Notes: generated by a model not told the origin, from the letters alone. Counted from the first letter of the stretch, positions 17,296 to 26,592 are shown. The stretch: DNA of 64,000 bases from Puia sp963703355 (GCA_963703355.1 OY969813.1:496001-560000), one strand, 5' to 3'. Numbers and translations are program-made.

Positions 17296-18594
17296 ATGTA
17301 TCCGAATTTATATTACGCTGTAAAGGATCTTTTCGGCCTCGATTTAAAGTTCCTGCATTTTATAAACAGTTTTGGGTTTTTCGTCGCACTTTCTTTTATA
17401 GGAGCTGCCATAATCGTTACGCGGGAACTCAAAAGAAAAGAAAGCCAGGGTTTACTTTTCGCGGAAGAAGAAACCATTGTAGTAGGTAAAGTTGCAGGTC
17501 CGGGAGAGCTCTTCACCAATTTCATCATTGCATTTCTGTTTGGGTATAAGATTATTGGTCTTTTTACCTCCAATGCTCAATTAACACAGAACCCGGCCGA
17601 TTATATTTTCTCTTCTGCGGGAAATGGATGGGCAGGATTGGCATTGGGATTATTTTTTGCAGGAGTTAAATGGTATGAGAAATTTAAACAAAAATTACCC
17701 AATCCGGAAGAGAGAAAAATACGCATATGGCCCCATGATCGGGTAGGGGATATCGTTATATACGCTGCAGTCTTCGGATTTCTTGGCGCCAAAATTTTTA
17801 ATAGTCTTGAAACCTGGGACGACTTCATCCGAAATCCCGTTGAATCGCTGATTTCATTTAGTGGCCTTACCTTCTATGGAGGATTGATTATCGCGGCGCT
17901 TGCAGTATGGTACTATGCCCGAAAACACCATATCGGATTCTGGTATCTTAACGATGCCGCTGCTCCGGCATTGATGTTTGCTTACGGTGCTGGAAGGATC
18001 GGTTGCCAGGTATCTGGAGATGGAGACTGGGGAATTCCAAATAGTGCATATACAGTAGGTCCGGATCTGAAATCCATAACTGGTACAGCAACAGAATTTC
18101 AAAACGCTGTTGCGAAAAACGGTGATTTCTTTATAAGTCAGTTTGGTTCTTTAAACGTTCCTCACTATTCGGTAAAAGGACCGTCCTTTCTACCTAATTG
18201 GCTCTTTGGATATTCATACCCACATAATGTAATCGGTGAAGGTGTAAAAATTGCCGGATGTAACGGACCCTATTGTAGTTATCTACCGGTTCCCGTGTTT
18301 CCAACACCTTTTTATGAAACGATTATTTGCCTTAGCCTGTTTTTGCTGATTTGGTCAGTTCGAAAAAAATTCAAAGTGCCCGGAACTCTTTTTGCTTTCT
18401 ACCTGATCATTAATGGAATAGAAAGATTTTTTATTGAAAAAATAAGAGTAAATACCCGTTATTCTATTTTCGGATTTCACCCAACACAGGCAGAAATCAT
18501 TTCAACCCTGTTAATAATTGGTGGCAGTTTTCTTTACTATTTTCTTAAAAAACAGAACCGGAATTCTGAATTGACAAAACTGACGGACAGTTAA
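17296..18594 (+). CDS. lgt: Prolipoprotein diacylglyceryl transferase
   Basis: A 432-residue multi-spanning membrane protein, longer than the roughly 290 residues of E. coli Lgt. The core motif GRIGCQVSGDGDWG is near residue 233, and FGFHPTQAEIISTLLIIGG closes the catalytic domain. The extra length is an N-terminal helix extension and an insertion of about 80 residues after GDWG, which I associate with Bacteroidota versions. It transfers diacylglycerol from phosphatidylglycerol to the lipobox cysteine of prolipoproteins, such as the M13 peptidase in this window. Confidence 0.88.
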   Translation: MYPNLYYAVKDLFGLDLKFLHFINSFGFFVALSFIGAAIIVTRELKRKESQGLLFAEEETIVVGKVAGPGELFTNFIIAFLFGYKIIGLFTSNAQLTQNPADYIFSSAGNGWAGLALGLFFAGVKWYEKFKQKLPNPEERKIRIWPHDRVGDIVIYAAVFGFLGAKIFNSLETWDDFIRNPVESLISFSGLTFYGGLIIAALAVWYYARKHHIGFWYLNDAAAPALMFAYGAGRIGCQVSGDGDWGIPNSAYTVGPDLKSITGTATEFQNAVAKNGDFFISQFGSLNVPHYSVKGPSFLPNWLFGYSYPHNVIGEGVKIAGCNGPYCSYLPVPVFPTPFYETIICLSLFLLIWSVRKKFKVPGTLFAFYLIINGIERFFIEKIRVNTRYSIFGFHPTQAEIISTLLIIGGSFLYYFLKKQNRNSELTKLTDS

Positions 18595-18673
18595 CCAGTT
18601 TGCCAGCAGTTTATTTATTAACGCGGGACCGGCAGGTTTTTTATTTTTACTTTTACAATCTTAAATACAACCT

Positions 18674-19165
18674 ATGCCATCTTTCGATATTGTAAGTAAA
18701 ATTGATACGCAAACGCTGGATAATGCGGTCAACGTCACCAAAAAAGAGATCCAAAATCGATTCGATTTTAAGGATTCACCAGTGTCTATTGAATTGAATA
18801 AAAAGGATATGAAAATTGACCTGGAGGCCGCCAGTGATATGAAAATCAAGCAGATTACTGATGTGCTGATCAGCAGGTCAATAAAACAAGGTATCGATCC
18901 GCTGGCATACGATATGTCTAAAGATCCTTTCCCTAGTGGAAAAGTCACCAAAAAAGAAGTACCTGTGCGGAATGGCCTGAAACAGGAGGATGCCAAAAAA
19001 ATTGTGAAACTGATCAAAGATTCAGGCATGAAAGTCCAGGCAGCTATCATGGATGATCTGGTTCGTGTGACGGGTAAAAAACTCGATGAATTACAGGCAG
19101 TTATTCAACTTTGCAAGACTTCCAGTTTGGGTATTCCCCTGCAATTCGATAATATGAGATCCTGA
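18674..19165 (+). CDS. YajQ-family nucleotide-binding protein
   Basis: A 163-residue protein with two ferredoxin-like domains. It starts MPSFDIVSKID and contains NRFDFKDSPVSIEL and the C-terminal VRVTGKKLDELQAVIQL that mark the YajQ family. Homologues bind cyclic di-GMP or other ligands; in Xanthomonas and Pseudomonas some act as c-di-GMP effectors. Whether this copy does is not visible. It ends 4 nt before a short GTATGGGA array. Confidence 0.92.
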   Translation: MPSFDIVSKIDTQTLDNAVNVTKKEIQNRFDFKDSPVSIELNKKDMKIDLEAASDMKIKQITDVLISRSIKQGIDPLAYDMSKDPFPSGKVTKKEVPVRNGLKQEDAKKIVKLIKDSGMKVQAAIMDDLVRVTGKKLDELQAVIQLCKTSSLGIPLQFDNMRS

Positions 19166-19169
19166 GAAA

Positions 19170-19184
19170 GTATGGGAGTATGGC
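19170..19184 (+). repeat. 8-nt tandem repeat array (GTATGGGA), two units
   Basis: One GTATGGGA unit and a nearly complete second (GTATGGC) begin 4 nt after the yajQ-like stop codon, in sense orientation. It is the shortest array of the family. Confidence 0.6.
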
Positions 19185-19201
19185 CCGGAGCTTCACAAAA
19201 G

Positions 19202-19233
19202 TTTGGATTTCAAGATACCATCCCTTAATTTTG
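19202..19233 (+). promoter_or_regulatory. Promoter for rpmE2
   Basis: TTTG at 19202-19205 and TAATTTTG at 19226-19233 are separated by 20 bp, a good match to the -33/-7 pair of Bacteroidota. The predicted leader before the L31 start is about 50 nt, long enough for the autoregulatory structures common in ribosomal-protein mRNAs, though none is evident. Confidence 0.6.
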
Positions 19234-19286
19234 CGCTCCCTTTCGTGCCGGGATTACTAATTAAGAGCACGGCCAAACAAAAAATT

Positions 19287-19538
19287 ATGAAAGAAAAAAT
19301 TCATCCTGAAAACTATCGTTTAGTGGTATTCCGGGATATGAGCAATGGCACGAGCTTCCTGACACGTTCTGCTGCCAATTCACGTGAAACGATTAAATGG
19401 GAAGATGGCAATGAGTATCCATTGATAAAGCTTGAAATATCCAATACTTCACATCCGTTTTTTACGGGCAAAAATATGCTGGTGGATACAGCGGGTCGTA
19501 TCGATAAATTCAAAAAACGTTACGAGAAGAAGTCATAA
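19287..19538 (+). CDS. rpmE2: 50S ribosomal protein L31, type B
   Basis: An 83-residue protein from MKEKIHPENYRLVVFRDM. The segments DMSNGTSFLTRS and EISNTSHPFFTGKNMLVDTAGRIDKFKKRY are diagnostic for L31. The zinc-binding cysteines of type A L31 are absent, so this is the zinc-independent C-minus form, which in many bacteria is the form used under zinc shortage. The open frame extends 28 codons upstream, but the promoter lies inside that extension, so the internal ATG is chosen. A strong terminator follows. Confidence 0.96.
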   Translation: MKEKIHPENYRLVVFRDMSNGTSFLTRSAANSRETIKWEDGNEYPLIKLEISNTSHPFFTGKNMLVDTAGRIDKFKKRYEKKS

Positions 19539-19557
19539 CATATAAAGATTTTCTTAC

Positions 19558-19590
19558 ATCCCTCTCACCTAACTGAGAGGGATTTTTTTT
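19558..19590 (+). terminator. Rho-independent terminator after rpmE2
   Basis: The stem CCCTCTCA/TGAGAGGG is extended by two A-T pairs to 10 bp, has a 6-nt loop (CCTAAC), and is followed at once by eight T. It is the clearest intrinsic terminator in the window. Confidence 0.9.
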
Positions 19591-19618
19591 GAAAAGTTAT
19601 TTAGGGTTAGTTTTAACT

Positions 19619-20647
19619 ATGCTTGTGCTTTCACTTGTTGACGGACCTTTCACGGATCATTTCTTTCCTTTTTCGCTAACACGTTCGATGGCCGACATCC
19701 GCTGTGGAATTTTAACAATACGTGAAAAATGGAGTTATTACCTAAAAAATACAAAAGAACTACCTGTCGGCTTTTCCGTTTCGTCCAATGTTATTCCTAA
19801 TCATGCGCTGTTGCGCTCTTTGTTTAGTAAAAACAGAGAAGATGTTTATCAATATTCAAACAGGCTTTTGACACTGACTGATATTCTGCGCCACAACGAA
19901 ACGGAGATTAAAAACGATTTTCATCTCATTACGGAGGGAAGAACATCTGAGGCCATTTCTAAAACCAATAAAATAATCGGATCGACGATTTTTATTGAAC
20001 CGGGGGCGTCTGTGGAACATTGTTATCTGAATGCGAGTCTTGGACCTATTTACATTGGCGCTGATGCGCAAATTATGGAGGGATCTATGATCAGAGGACC
20101 ATTTGCGCTTGGAAGAAAAGGAACAGTAAAAATGGGTACAAAAATCTATGGCGCAACATCTGCCGGTCCACACTGCACGCTGGGCGGCGAAATAAAAAAC
20201 GCTATTTTTTTCGGATATTCAAACAAGGCCCACGATGGCTACCTGGGCGACTCGGTAATTGGAGAATGGTGTAATCTGGGCGCAGGCAGTTCAAATTCGA
20301 ATATTAAAAATACTGCTGGAACTATAAAACTCTGGAACCCTTTAATTAGTTCTTTTATTGATGGAGGATCGAAATGCGGAATTTTAATGGGCGATTATTC
20401 CAGATCTGCTATCAATACTTCCTTCAATACAGGTACCGTAGTCGGAGTGTGTTGTAATGTATTTGGAAATGGAACTACACCTACTTATCTTCCTTCTTTC
20501 GGATGGGGATTAAATAAAGTCTCCTATGAATTTGAGAAGGCGATCGAACACATCCGCAGGTGGAAGAATATGAAAGGGATGGATATTGAAGGCGATGAAA
20601 TAAACAAACTTAAAAACATTTTTGAACAGGAAAAATTACGTAAATGA
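19619..20647 (+). CDS. GlmU-like putative sugar nucleotidyltransferase with left-handed beta-helix
   Basis: About 342 residues from MLVLSLVDGPFTDHFFPF; a TTG 10 codons upstream also keeps the frame open but sits on the terminator T run. The N-terminal region has PFSLTRSMADIRCGILTIREKW, the hallmark of a Bacteroidota GlmU-like family, and the C-terminal half shows hexapeptide repeats (IGADAQIMEG, GAGSSNSNIKN, GTVVGVCCNVFGNG) that build a left-handed beta-helix. The true substrate is unknown. It overlaps tpiA by 4 bp, a linkage often seen in this phylum. Confidence 0.85.
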   Translation: MLVLSLVDGPFTDHFFPFSLTRSMADIRCGILTIREKWSYYLKNTKELPVGFSVSSNVIPNHALLRSLFSKNREDVYQYSNRLLTLTDILRHNETEIKNDFHLITEGRTSEAISKTNKIIGSTIFIEPGASVEHCYLNASLGPIYIGADAQIMEGSMIRGPFALGRKGTVKMGTKIYGATSAGPHCTLGGEIKNAIFFGYSNKAHDGYLGDSVIGEWCNLGAGSSNSNIKNTAGTIKLWNPLISSFIDGGSKCGILMGDYSRSAINTSFNTGTVVGVCCNVFGNGTTPTYLPSFGWGLNKVSYEFEKAIEHIRRWKNMKGMDIEGDEINKLKNIFEQEKLRK

Positions 20648-21405
20648 GAAAACAAATGGCAGCAGCAAACTGGAAAATGAACCTCACCTATCAACAGGGT
20701 GTAACCTTGTTGCAGACCATCGTATCGGAAGCGATCTCATTAAAAGATAATCATGAAGCCGTTTTTGCAGTGCCGTTTCCTTACCTGGAAATGGCGAACG
20801 ACACGGTTCAACATAAAACAAATTATTTTGTTTCCGCACAGAACTGTTCCGACAAAAAATCAGGTGCGTTTACTGGTGAAGTTTCGACGGAAATGTTGAA
20901 ATCTATGGAAATTAACTATTGTTTGGTTGGTCACAGTGAACGTCGCGAGTATTTCAAAGAAACCAATCAGATGCTGGCGGAAAAACTGAATTTGTGCTTA
21001 AGCAACGGAATAACGCCTATATTCTGTTGTGGAGAAGCACTCGAAACCAGAGAACTTGGAAAACAAAATCCTTTTGTTGAGAATCAACTAAAAGAATCAC
21101 TTTTTCATTTATCCAGTGAAGAAATGCTGAAAGTAGTCATTGCCTACGAACCGATTTGGGCAATTGGAACGGGTAAAACTGCCAGTACCGCCCAGGCGCA
21201 GGAAATGCACGCATATATCCGGTCAGTTCTTGCGAGTCAATATGGAGATTCCGTTTCATCTCAGATTTCAATACTTTACGGCGGCAGCGTTAAAGCAGGC
21301 AATGCAAAAGAACTGTTTGCCTCGAAAGATGTAGATGGCGGCCTGGTAGGCGGCGCTTCTCTGCTGGCTTCTGAATTTATTGAAATAATAAAGGCGTTGA
21401 AATAA
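20644..21405 (+). CDS. tpiA: Triosephosphate isomerase
   Basis: A 253-residue TIM with all catalytic residues: K11 in NWKMN, H97 in GHSERRE and E169 in AYEPIWAIGTGKTA; the phosphate-gripping GGSVKAGN and VGGAS loops are also present. It interconverts dihydroxyacetone phosphate and glyceraldehyde 3-phosphate in glycolysis. The ATG overlaps the stop of the upstream GlmU-like gene (ATGA), which indicates translational coupling. Confidence 0.98.
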   Translation: MRKQMAAANWKMNLTYQQGVTLLQTIVSEAISLKDNHEAVFAVPFPYLEMANDTVQHKTNYFVSAQNCSDKKSGAFTGEVSTEMLKSMEINYCLVGHSERREYFKETNQMLAEKLNLCLSNGITPIFCCGEALETRELGKQNPFVENQLKESLFHLSSEEMLKVVIAYEPIWAIGTGKTASTAQAQEMHAYIRSVLASQYGDSVSSQISILYGGSVKAGNAKELFASKDVDGGLVGGASLLASEFIEIIKALK

Positions 21406-21523
21406 CGGTAAAGTTATATAAGCCATTACGGCGTCGATTACGGTCATACTTTCACTCGGGTTGATTGTGTGAATAGCAGCTTAAACAATAAATTTCCGTG
21501 GAGAAATTTCATATCATTGTTAT

Positions 21524-22744
21524 ATGGAAAATCACCAGGCATCTGAGGATGGACCCGTCAATCGGAAAAGAAGACTGCTCTGGCTCGCGAGTTGGTATCC
21601 GAATGAATCGGATCCCTATATTGGTGATTTTATTAAAAGGCAGGCTGAAGCGGTTTCCATTTATCAGGCCCTGCATATAGTATACGTCGGAAAATATTCC
21701 TCCAATTTTCACGAAGGCTCCGCTAATATTAAAATAACAGAAATCAATAAGACAAACCTTCAGGAAAATTTGCTGTATTATTCAGATAAAGGAAACAATC
21801 GTTTCATTACAAAAATCAGGTCGCTCACCAGCTATTTCAGAAAACACAGGGAGTACATACGGCAACTGCAAAAAAGGAATGAGATGCCCGATTTGGTACA
21901 TGTACACATTGCGATGAAAGCAGGCCTCATTGCATTATATCTGAAGTGGAGATTTAAAATACCTTATGTCCTCACTGAACACTGGTCGGGTTATTACCAA
22001 CAGTCAAAAGATAGTTTATTCAAAAAATCACTCATTGAGCGTTATCTGACAAAATTGGTTCTAAAGAATGCCACGTTATTGCTACCGGTAAGTGATGCTC
22101 TCGGTTTGCAGATTAATGAATTTTGGATGAAAATGCCATATGAAAAAATTCCTAATGTAGTTAATACCCGTTTGTTTTATCCGGCAAAAGTCAACACTTC
22201 AAAATCCTTCCGGTTTATTCATGTTTCAACTTTGTTGCATCCCAAAAATCCGGAAGGTATTATCAGTGCGTTCAATACAATTTCCAAACAAGAACCGGAG
22301 GTAGAACTCGTTATAGTCGGACCTCTAAATGCTTCCCTGAGCAAATATATCAGCCGGGAAAACATGTCATCAGGAAAAATCATTTTAACCGGCGAGGTAA
22401 GTTACGAACAGGTTAGTATTGAAATGCGAAAGGCAGACGCGCTGGTTATATTTAGCGACTATGAAAATATGCCCTGTGTTATGCTGGAAGCACTTTGCAC
22501 GGGAATTCCTGTGATAGCCACCAATGTAGGAGGGATATCGGAAGTACTTACGGAAGACAATGGAATACTGGTAAGACCCGGAGACAAAACAGCTTTAGAA
22601 AAAGCAATGTTACACATGATGCGTTCACACTCGCTGTTTGATAAATTTAAAATAAGTAGCCAGGCATCTGAACAGTTTTCCTGCGAAAAAATAGGCATGA
22701 AAATAAAAGAGGTATATGATTCCGTGCTGGAAAAAAAGAATTAA
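21524..22744 (+). CDS. GT4-family glycosyltransferase
   Basis: A 406-residue GT-B fold enzyme. The N-terminal domain begins RRLLWLASWYPNESDPYIGDF, and the C-terminal nucleotide-sugar site shows the GT4 pattern ENMPCVMLEALCTGIPVIA followed by GGISEVL. It probably adds a sugar to a cell-surface glycan, with substrates unknown. It is separated from the heptose cluster 4 kb away. The stop overlaps that of the convergent reductase gene by 4 bp. A small inverted repeat (AAATTTC/GAAATTT) lies just upstream at 21490-21509. Confidence 0.88.
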   Translation: MENHQASEDGPVNRKRRLLWLASWYPNESDPYIGDFIKRQAEAVSIYQALHIVYVGKYSSNFHEGSANIKITEINKTNLQENLLYYSDKGNNRFITKIRSLTSYFRKHREYIRQLQKRNEMPDLVHVHIAMKAGLIALYLKWRFKIPYVLTEHWSGYYQQSKDSLFKKSLIERYLTKLVLKNATLLLPVSDALGLQINEFWMKMPYEKIPNVVNTRLFYPAKVNTSKSFRFIHVSTLLHPKNPEGIISAFNTISKQEPEVELVIVGPLNASLSKYISRENMSSGKIILTGEVSYEQVSIEMRKADALVIFSDYENMPCVMLEALCTGIPVIATNVGGISEVLTEDNGILVRPGDKTALEKAMLHMMRSHSLFDKFKISSQASEQFSCEKIGMKIKEVYDSVLEKKN

Positions 22745-23631
22745 ATATGGCTTGTATACTTGTTTGCAGGCAAAACGTTTTCAATTAAATGCCCTTCCGT
22801 AGAACTCATTTTTGTAAAACAATTGGGATCAAGGGCATCCTTCAACTGAGATTCAGTTCTTATTCCTATAACTGCTGAACACACGGGCTTTCGCGTTAAC
22901 GTAAATTGAACGGCTGTTTCAAACGGACTTGTTTTCACAATTGAACGAACAACTGAACTCATATTCCTGACCTGATCTGAGGAATAATTTAAATACGGTT
23001 CCGCAGGTTTTGAAATAAGCAAACCCTTTGCAATAACACCCCTGGCCAAAACTCCGATCTCATTTTTCTCTAACAGGGGGAAAACTGATTCCTCGGGTCT
23101 TCTGTCAAGCAAACTATACTGCATCATGACGCTCACGATAGATGAACGCTTAACATACTCTCTGATAACATTAGGACGAATAGAAGAGATACCGTATGCA
23201 CGTATTTTCCCGGCTGACTGGAGTAATTCAAACGCTTCGATAATATCGTCTATTGGATCTTCCATGGTGCCGCCATGTAATTGGTACAAATCAATATAAT
23301 CTGTTTGTAGTCGCTCAAGACTCTTTTCAACGGAGGAAAGAATGTATTTTTTTGTCGGCACCCAGTCGAGTCCCGAACCATCTGGTCTGACTCTATTACC
23401 CACTTTGGTCGCAAGTATCAATTGATGTCTTCTGCTCTGCAACACCCGGCCCAAAAAAGATTCGTTTAACCCATTTTGATAAATGTCAGCCGTGTCAAAA
23501 TAGTTAATTCCGCTGTCAGCCGCCTTCCGTACAAGCAATTCTGCATTCGGATTATTCAATTCAAGGGACATTGCACCGAAACCTATACGACTCAGCCTCA
23601 ATTGTGATTTACCCAATAACTGATATTCCAT
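22741..23631 (-). CDS. Aldo/keto reductase
   Basis: A 296-residue (alpha/beta)8 barrel with the full AKR catalytic tetrad D46, Y51, K76 and H119 (FDTADIY, LATKVGN, LYQLHG). It uses NADPH to reduce aldehydes or ketones, or the reverse; the physiological substrate cannot be assigned. The C-terminal cofactor region is present (SAVIGIRTESQLKDAL). It is divergent from lepA across 147 bp that hold an 8-nt repeat array. Confidence 0.9.
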   Translation of the reverse strand: MEYQLLGKSQLRLSRIGFGAMSLELNNPNAELLVRKAADSGINYFDTADIYQNGLNESFLGRVLQSRRHQLILATKVGNRVRPDGSGLDWVPTKKYILSSVEKSLERLQTDYIDLYQLHGGTMEDPIDDIIEAFELLQSAGKIRAYGISSIRPNVIREYVKRSSIVSVMMQYSLLDRRPEESVFPLLEKNEIGVLARGVIAKGLLISKPAEPYLNYSSDQVRNMSSVVRSIVKTSPFETAVQFTLTRKPVCSAVIGIRTESQLKDALDPNCFTKMSSTEGHLIENVLPANKYTSHI

Positions 23632-23635
23632 TTTT

Positions 23636-23643
23636 CAAATGTA
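23636..23643 (-). promoter_or_regulatory. Candidate -7 box 4 nt from the aldo/keto reductase start
   Basis: The minus strand reads TACATTTG, an exact TAnnTTTG, with only four bases between it and the ATG. This implies a leaderless transcript if it is used. A chance match is possible, as no -33 element is evident. Confidence 0.35.
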
Positions 23644-23686
23644 GGTTTCGTAACCTGATTTTTCCTTACTGAACGGCGTAACACGC

Positions 23687-23718
23687 TCCCATACTCCCAT
23701 ACTCCCATACTCCCATAC
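23687..23718 (-). repeat. 8-nt tandem repeat array (GTATGGGA), four perfect units
   Basis: Four identical units, read as GTATGGGA on the minus strand, lie between two divergent genes. This array is therefore not behind a stop codon, unlike most of the family. It sits about 60 bp upstream of lepA and 55 bp upstream of the aldo/keto reductase gene, overlapping the space where promoters would be expected. Confidence 0.9.
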
Positions 23719-23778
23719 TTTCTCCCTTCCTCCTTTTTCACTACCTTCGCGGCTCCTCAAAAACAGAGAGAATCGCCC

Positions 23779-25569
23779 ATGAAGAACATCCGGAATTTTT
23801 GCATTATTGCACATATTGATCACGGAAAATCTACACTTGCGGACCGACTTTTACAGGTTACGCATACCATCAGTGACAGGGAAATGATGGATCAGGTGCT
23901 GGACGATATGGATCTTGAGCGTGAAAAAGGAATCACGATTAAAAGTCATGCCATACAAATCAATTATAAGCTCAGAGGACAAGATTATATATTAAATCTG
24001 ATAGATACACCCGGACACGTGGATTTCTCTTATGAAGTGAGTCGCGCTCTGGCTGCATGTGAGGGCGTATTATTGCTCGTTGACGCTTCTCAGGGAATTC
24101 AAGCTCAAACCATCTCCAACCTTTATCTGGCCATCGAGAATGACCTGGAAATCATTCCGGTAATCAATAAAATTGATATGGACGGAGCCATGGTGGAAGA
24201 AGTTACTGATCAGATTGTTGATCTGATCGGATGTACCAGAGAATCCATCTTGTTGGCAAGTGCCAGAACCGGACTTGGCGTAGATGCCATTCTCGAGGCT
24301 ATTGTAGAAAGAATACCAGCACCGGAGGGAAATCCGGACGTTCCCCTTCAAGCCCTGGTGTTTGACAGTGTATTCAACTCATTCAGGGGAATCATTGTTT
24401 ATTACCGCATCATGAATGGTGTGCTAAAAAAAGGTGACAAAGTTCGATTCGTTTCAACAGGTCAGGAATACCAGGCTGATGAAGTGGGAATTCTTAAACT
24501 GGGTCTCGATCCAAAACCTGAAGTTCGAGCAGGCGATGTGGGATATATCATTACAGGAATAAAAAATGCCAAAGAAGTAAAAGTAGGAGATACAATCACA
24601 CTGAGTTCAAATCCTGACCCACAAATGATACAGGGCTTTCAGGAAGTAAAACCGATGGTCTTTGCAGGAATATTTCCGGTGTTGACAGAAGACTTCGAAG
24701 AACTGCGAGAGTGTATGGACAAACTCCAGTTGAACGACGCGTCTCTGACATACGAACTTGAAACGTCCCAGGCTCTTGGTTTTGGATTTCGTTGTGGTTT
24801 TCTTGGAATGCTCCACATGGAAATCATTCAGGAAAGACTTGAAAGAGAATTTAACCAAACAGTTATTACAACGGTTCCGAACGTTAGTTTTATCGCTTAT
24901 TCTACCCGGGGCGAAACTATTCAGGTTAACAACCCAACTGAAATGCCCGATCCAACACGAACAGAACGAATCGAAGAACCGTTTATCAACGCTCAGATCA
25001 TTACGAAACCCGAATATATTGGTAATATCATTACTTTATGTTTAGGAAAGCGCGGTATATTATTGAATCAGAATTACTTAACACCAACGCGCGTGGAGCT
25101 TCACTTTGAGATGCCACTGACTGAAATCGTTTTTGATTTCTACGACAAATTAAAAAGTCAAACTCGGGGTTATGCGTCGTTTGACTATCATCCCATTGAG
25201 TACCGTGAAAGTGATATTGCTAAAATGGATATTTTGTTAAATGGCGAAAAGGTGGATGCCTTGAGCGCCCTGATACATCGCAGCAGGGCAGCAGACTTTG
25301 GCAGAAAATTATGTGAAAAACTAAAAGAATTACTTCCCCGCCAGCAATTTCAAATTGCTATACAGGCCGCCATTGGCTCAAAAGTAATAGCAAGAGAAAC
25401 CATTAGCGCTTTGCGTAAAGATGTAACGGCTAAATGTTATGGCGGTGATATTTCCCGAAAACGAAAACTTCTGGAAAAACAAAAAGAAGGAAAGAAAAGA
25501 ATGCGTCAGGTAGGAAATGTGGAAATTCCACAGGAAGCCTTTCTAGCAGTTCTGAAGCTTGATGAATAG
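23779..25569 (+). CDS. lepA: Elongation factor 4 (LepA), ribosomal GTPase
   Basis: A 596-residue translational GTPase, standard length. G1 is AHIDHGKST at residues 11-19, G3 DTPGHVDF and G4 NKID are intact, and the C-terminal LepA-specific domain ends near KEGKKRMRQVGNVEIPQEAF. LepA acts on the ribosome during initiation, assembly or stalled elongation. It is monocistronic and is followed after 10 nt by a two-unit GTATAAGA array. Confidence 0.98.
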   Translation: MKNIRNFCIIAHIDHGKSTLADRLLQVTHTISDREMMDQVLDDMDLEREKGITIKSHAIQINYKLRGQDYILNLIDTPGHVDFSYEVSRALAACEGVLLLVDASQGIQAQTISNLYLAIENDLEIIPVINKIDMDGAMVEEVTDQIVDLIGCTRESILLASARTGLGVDAILEAIVERIPAPEGNPDVPLQALVFDSVFNSFRGIIVYYRIMNGVLKKGDKVRFVSTGQEYQADEVGILKLGLDPKPEVRAGDVGYIITGIKNAKEVKVGDTITLSSNPDPQMIQGFQEVKPMVFAGIFPVLTEDFEELRECMDKLQLNDASLTYELETSQALGFGFRCGFLGMLHMEIIQERLEREFNQTVITTVPNVSFIAYSTRGETIQVNNPTEMPDPTRTERIEEPFINAQIITKPEYIGNIITLCLGKRGILLNQNYLTPTRVELHFEMPLTEIVFDFYDKLKSQTRGYASFDYHPIEYRESDIAKMDILLNGEKVDALSALIHRSRAADFGRKLCEKLKELLPRQQFQIAIQAAIGSKVIARETISALRKDVTAKCYGGDISRKRKLLEKQKEGKKRMRQVGNVEIPQEAFLAVLKLDE

Positions 25570-25579
25570 CCCCTGAGAA

Positions 25580-25595
25580 GTATAAGAGTATAAGA
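25580..25595 (+). repeat. 8-nt tandem repeat array (GTATAAGA), two units
   Basis: Two GTATAAGA units start 10 nt after the lepA stop, in sense orientation, and run into AATATACTT. That tail can pair back with AAGTATA at the start, giving a small hairpin between convergent genes. Confidence 0.7.
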
Positions 25596-25602
25596 ATATA
25601 CT

Positions 25603-26592
25603 TCAGTTCGTTTTCTTCTTATTCTTATCAGACTGCTGTTTCAAAATCTCTTCATTTATCCCGCCATCATCACTGAGAATCTTTTTGTCTGTAGGAAATT
25701 GACCGTCCTGTAAAGCAGTATTGAAGACCTTGGAAACATGCAACCACTGGCCATTCTGCCAGGTGAATCCTTCATAATCGCCATCAGGTACGTAGGTTTC
25801 TTTGCGGTTTGGTTCCTCCGATTCAGAAATGAGATGGTCGTAAATAATCATGTTCAGTGCGGTATCATAATTAAAAGAAGCCACTGCTTCTTTCTTATAC
25901 TCTATATAAAATCTGGAAGCTTTGTATTTTGCCGCAGCAGCCGAATCATTCTTAAAAGAGAAATAAGGACCGCCAAATAACGGTTGTCCCTGGTCATCAA
26001 AGGTCAAAACTTCCATCCACTTTTTATTGCTGTTAACAGTAAAATCGTCAAATCCGAGTAATGTATAAAAATTCTTCCCGTTAAATTGATTCTGAATGAT
26101 CCGGTAATAAATGGCACCTATCCAGTTATTTGGACCACGAACCGAGTCAGCAGGTTTTGGAGTAAAAGTTGAAAAATCATGCAGCGGAAAAAGTTTCAAT
26201 GAACCATCTGCTGTACGCATTTGAATGGCGCCTCTTTGAAAATATAAATAATCGTCTTTTTTTATCTGCCATGTAAATATGCGAAAACTACTATCTGGCG
26301 CGTATAATCTGGAAATAGACGGTAATGAATCAAATGGATAATAAAATGAATTGGGAATCTTCAATGACCTCACCAATAAACGAATAAAAAAACTGTCAGC
26401 CCTGAACCGTTGGTTTGCTTCAGGCGCGTTTACAATTTCATAGGAAAAAGGAGCGAGGGAATCCTGCTGTTTATCCAGTTGGGATTTATTGGCAGCAGTG
26501 ATATATTTTGCAGATATGAACTGGGCATTGCTACTTGACGAGATTAGGCAGGTAGCAACAAAAAAAAGAAATAGGTGCTTTTGCAGGGTCAT
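25603..26592 (-). CDS. Secreted hypothetical protein
   Basis: A 329-residue protein with an N-terminal signal peptide (LFLFFVATCLISSSSNAQ) and a lysine-rich tail (SDKNKKKTN). The mature part is rich in aromatic residues, with segments such as WIGAIYYRIIQNQFNGKNFYTLLGFDDF that suggest a beta-rich periplasmic or surface protein. I do not recognise the family. It lies alone between lepA and the heptose cluster, separated from the latter by 76 bp on the same strand. Confidence 0.8.
   Translation of the reverse strand: MTLQKHLFLFFVATCLISSSSNAQFISAKYITAANKSQLDKQQDSLAPFSYEIVNAPEANQRFRADSFFIRLLVRSLKIPNSFYYPFDSLPSISRLYAPDSSFRIFTWQIKKDDYLYFQRGAIQMRTADGSLKLFPLHDFSTFTPKPADSVRGPNNWIGAIYYRIIQNQFNGKNFYTLLGFDDFTVNSNKKWMEVLTFDDQGQPLFGGPYFSFKNDSAAAAKYKASRFYIEYKKEAVASFNYDTALNMIIYDHLISESEEPNRKETYVPDGDYEGFTWQNGQWLHVSKVFNTALQDGQFPTDKKILSDDGGINEEILKQQSDKNKKKTN

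Noticed and set aside
19589..19618. TTG start for the GlmU-like gene
   Set aside because: It would begin on the T run of the rpmE2 terminator; the family N-terminus fits the ATG at 19619.
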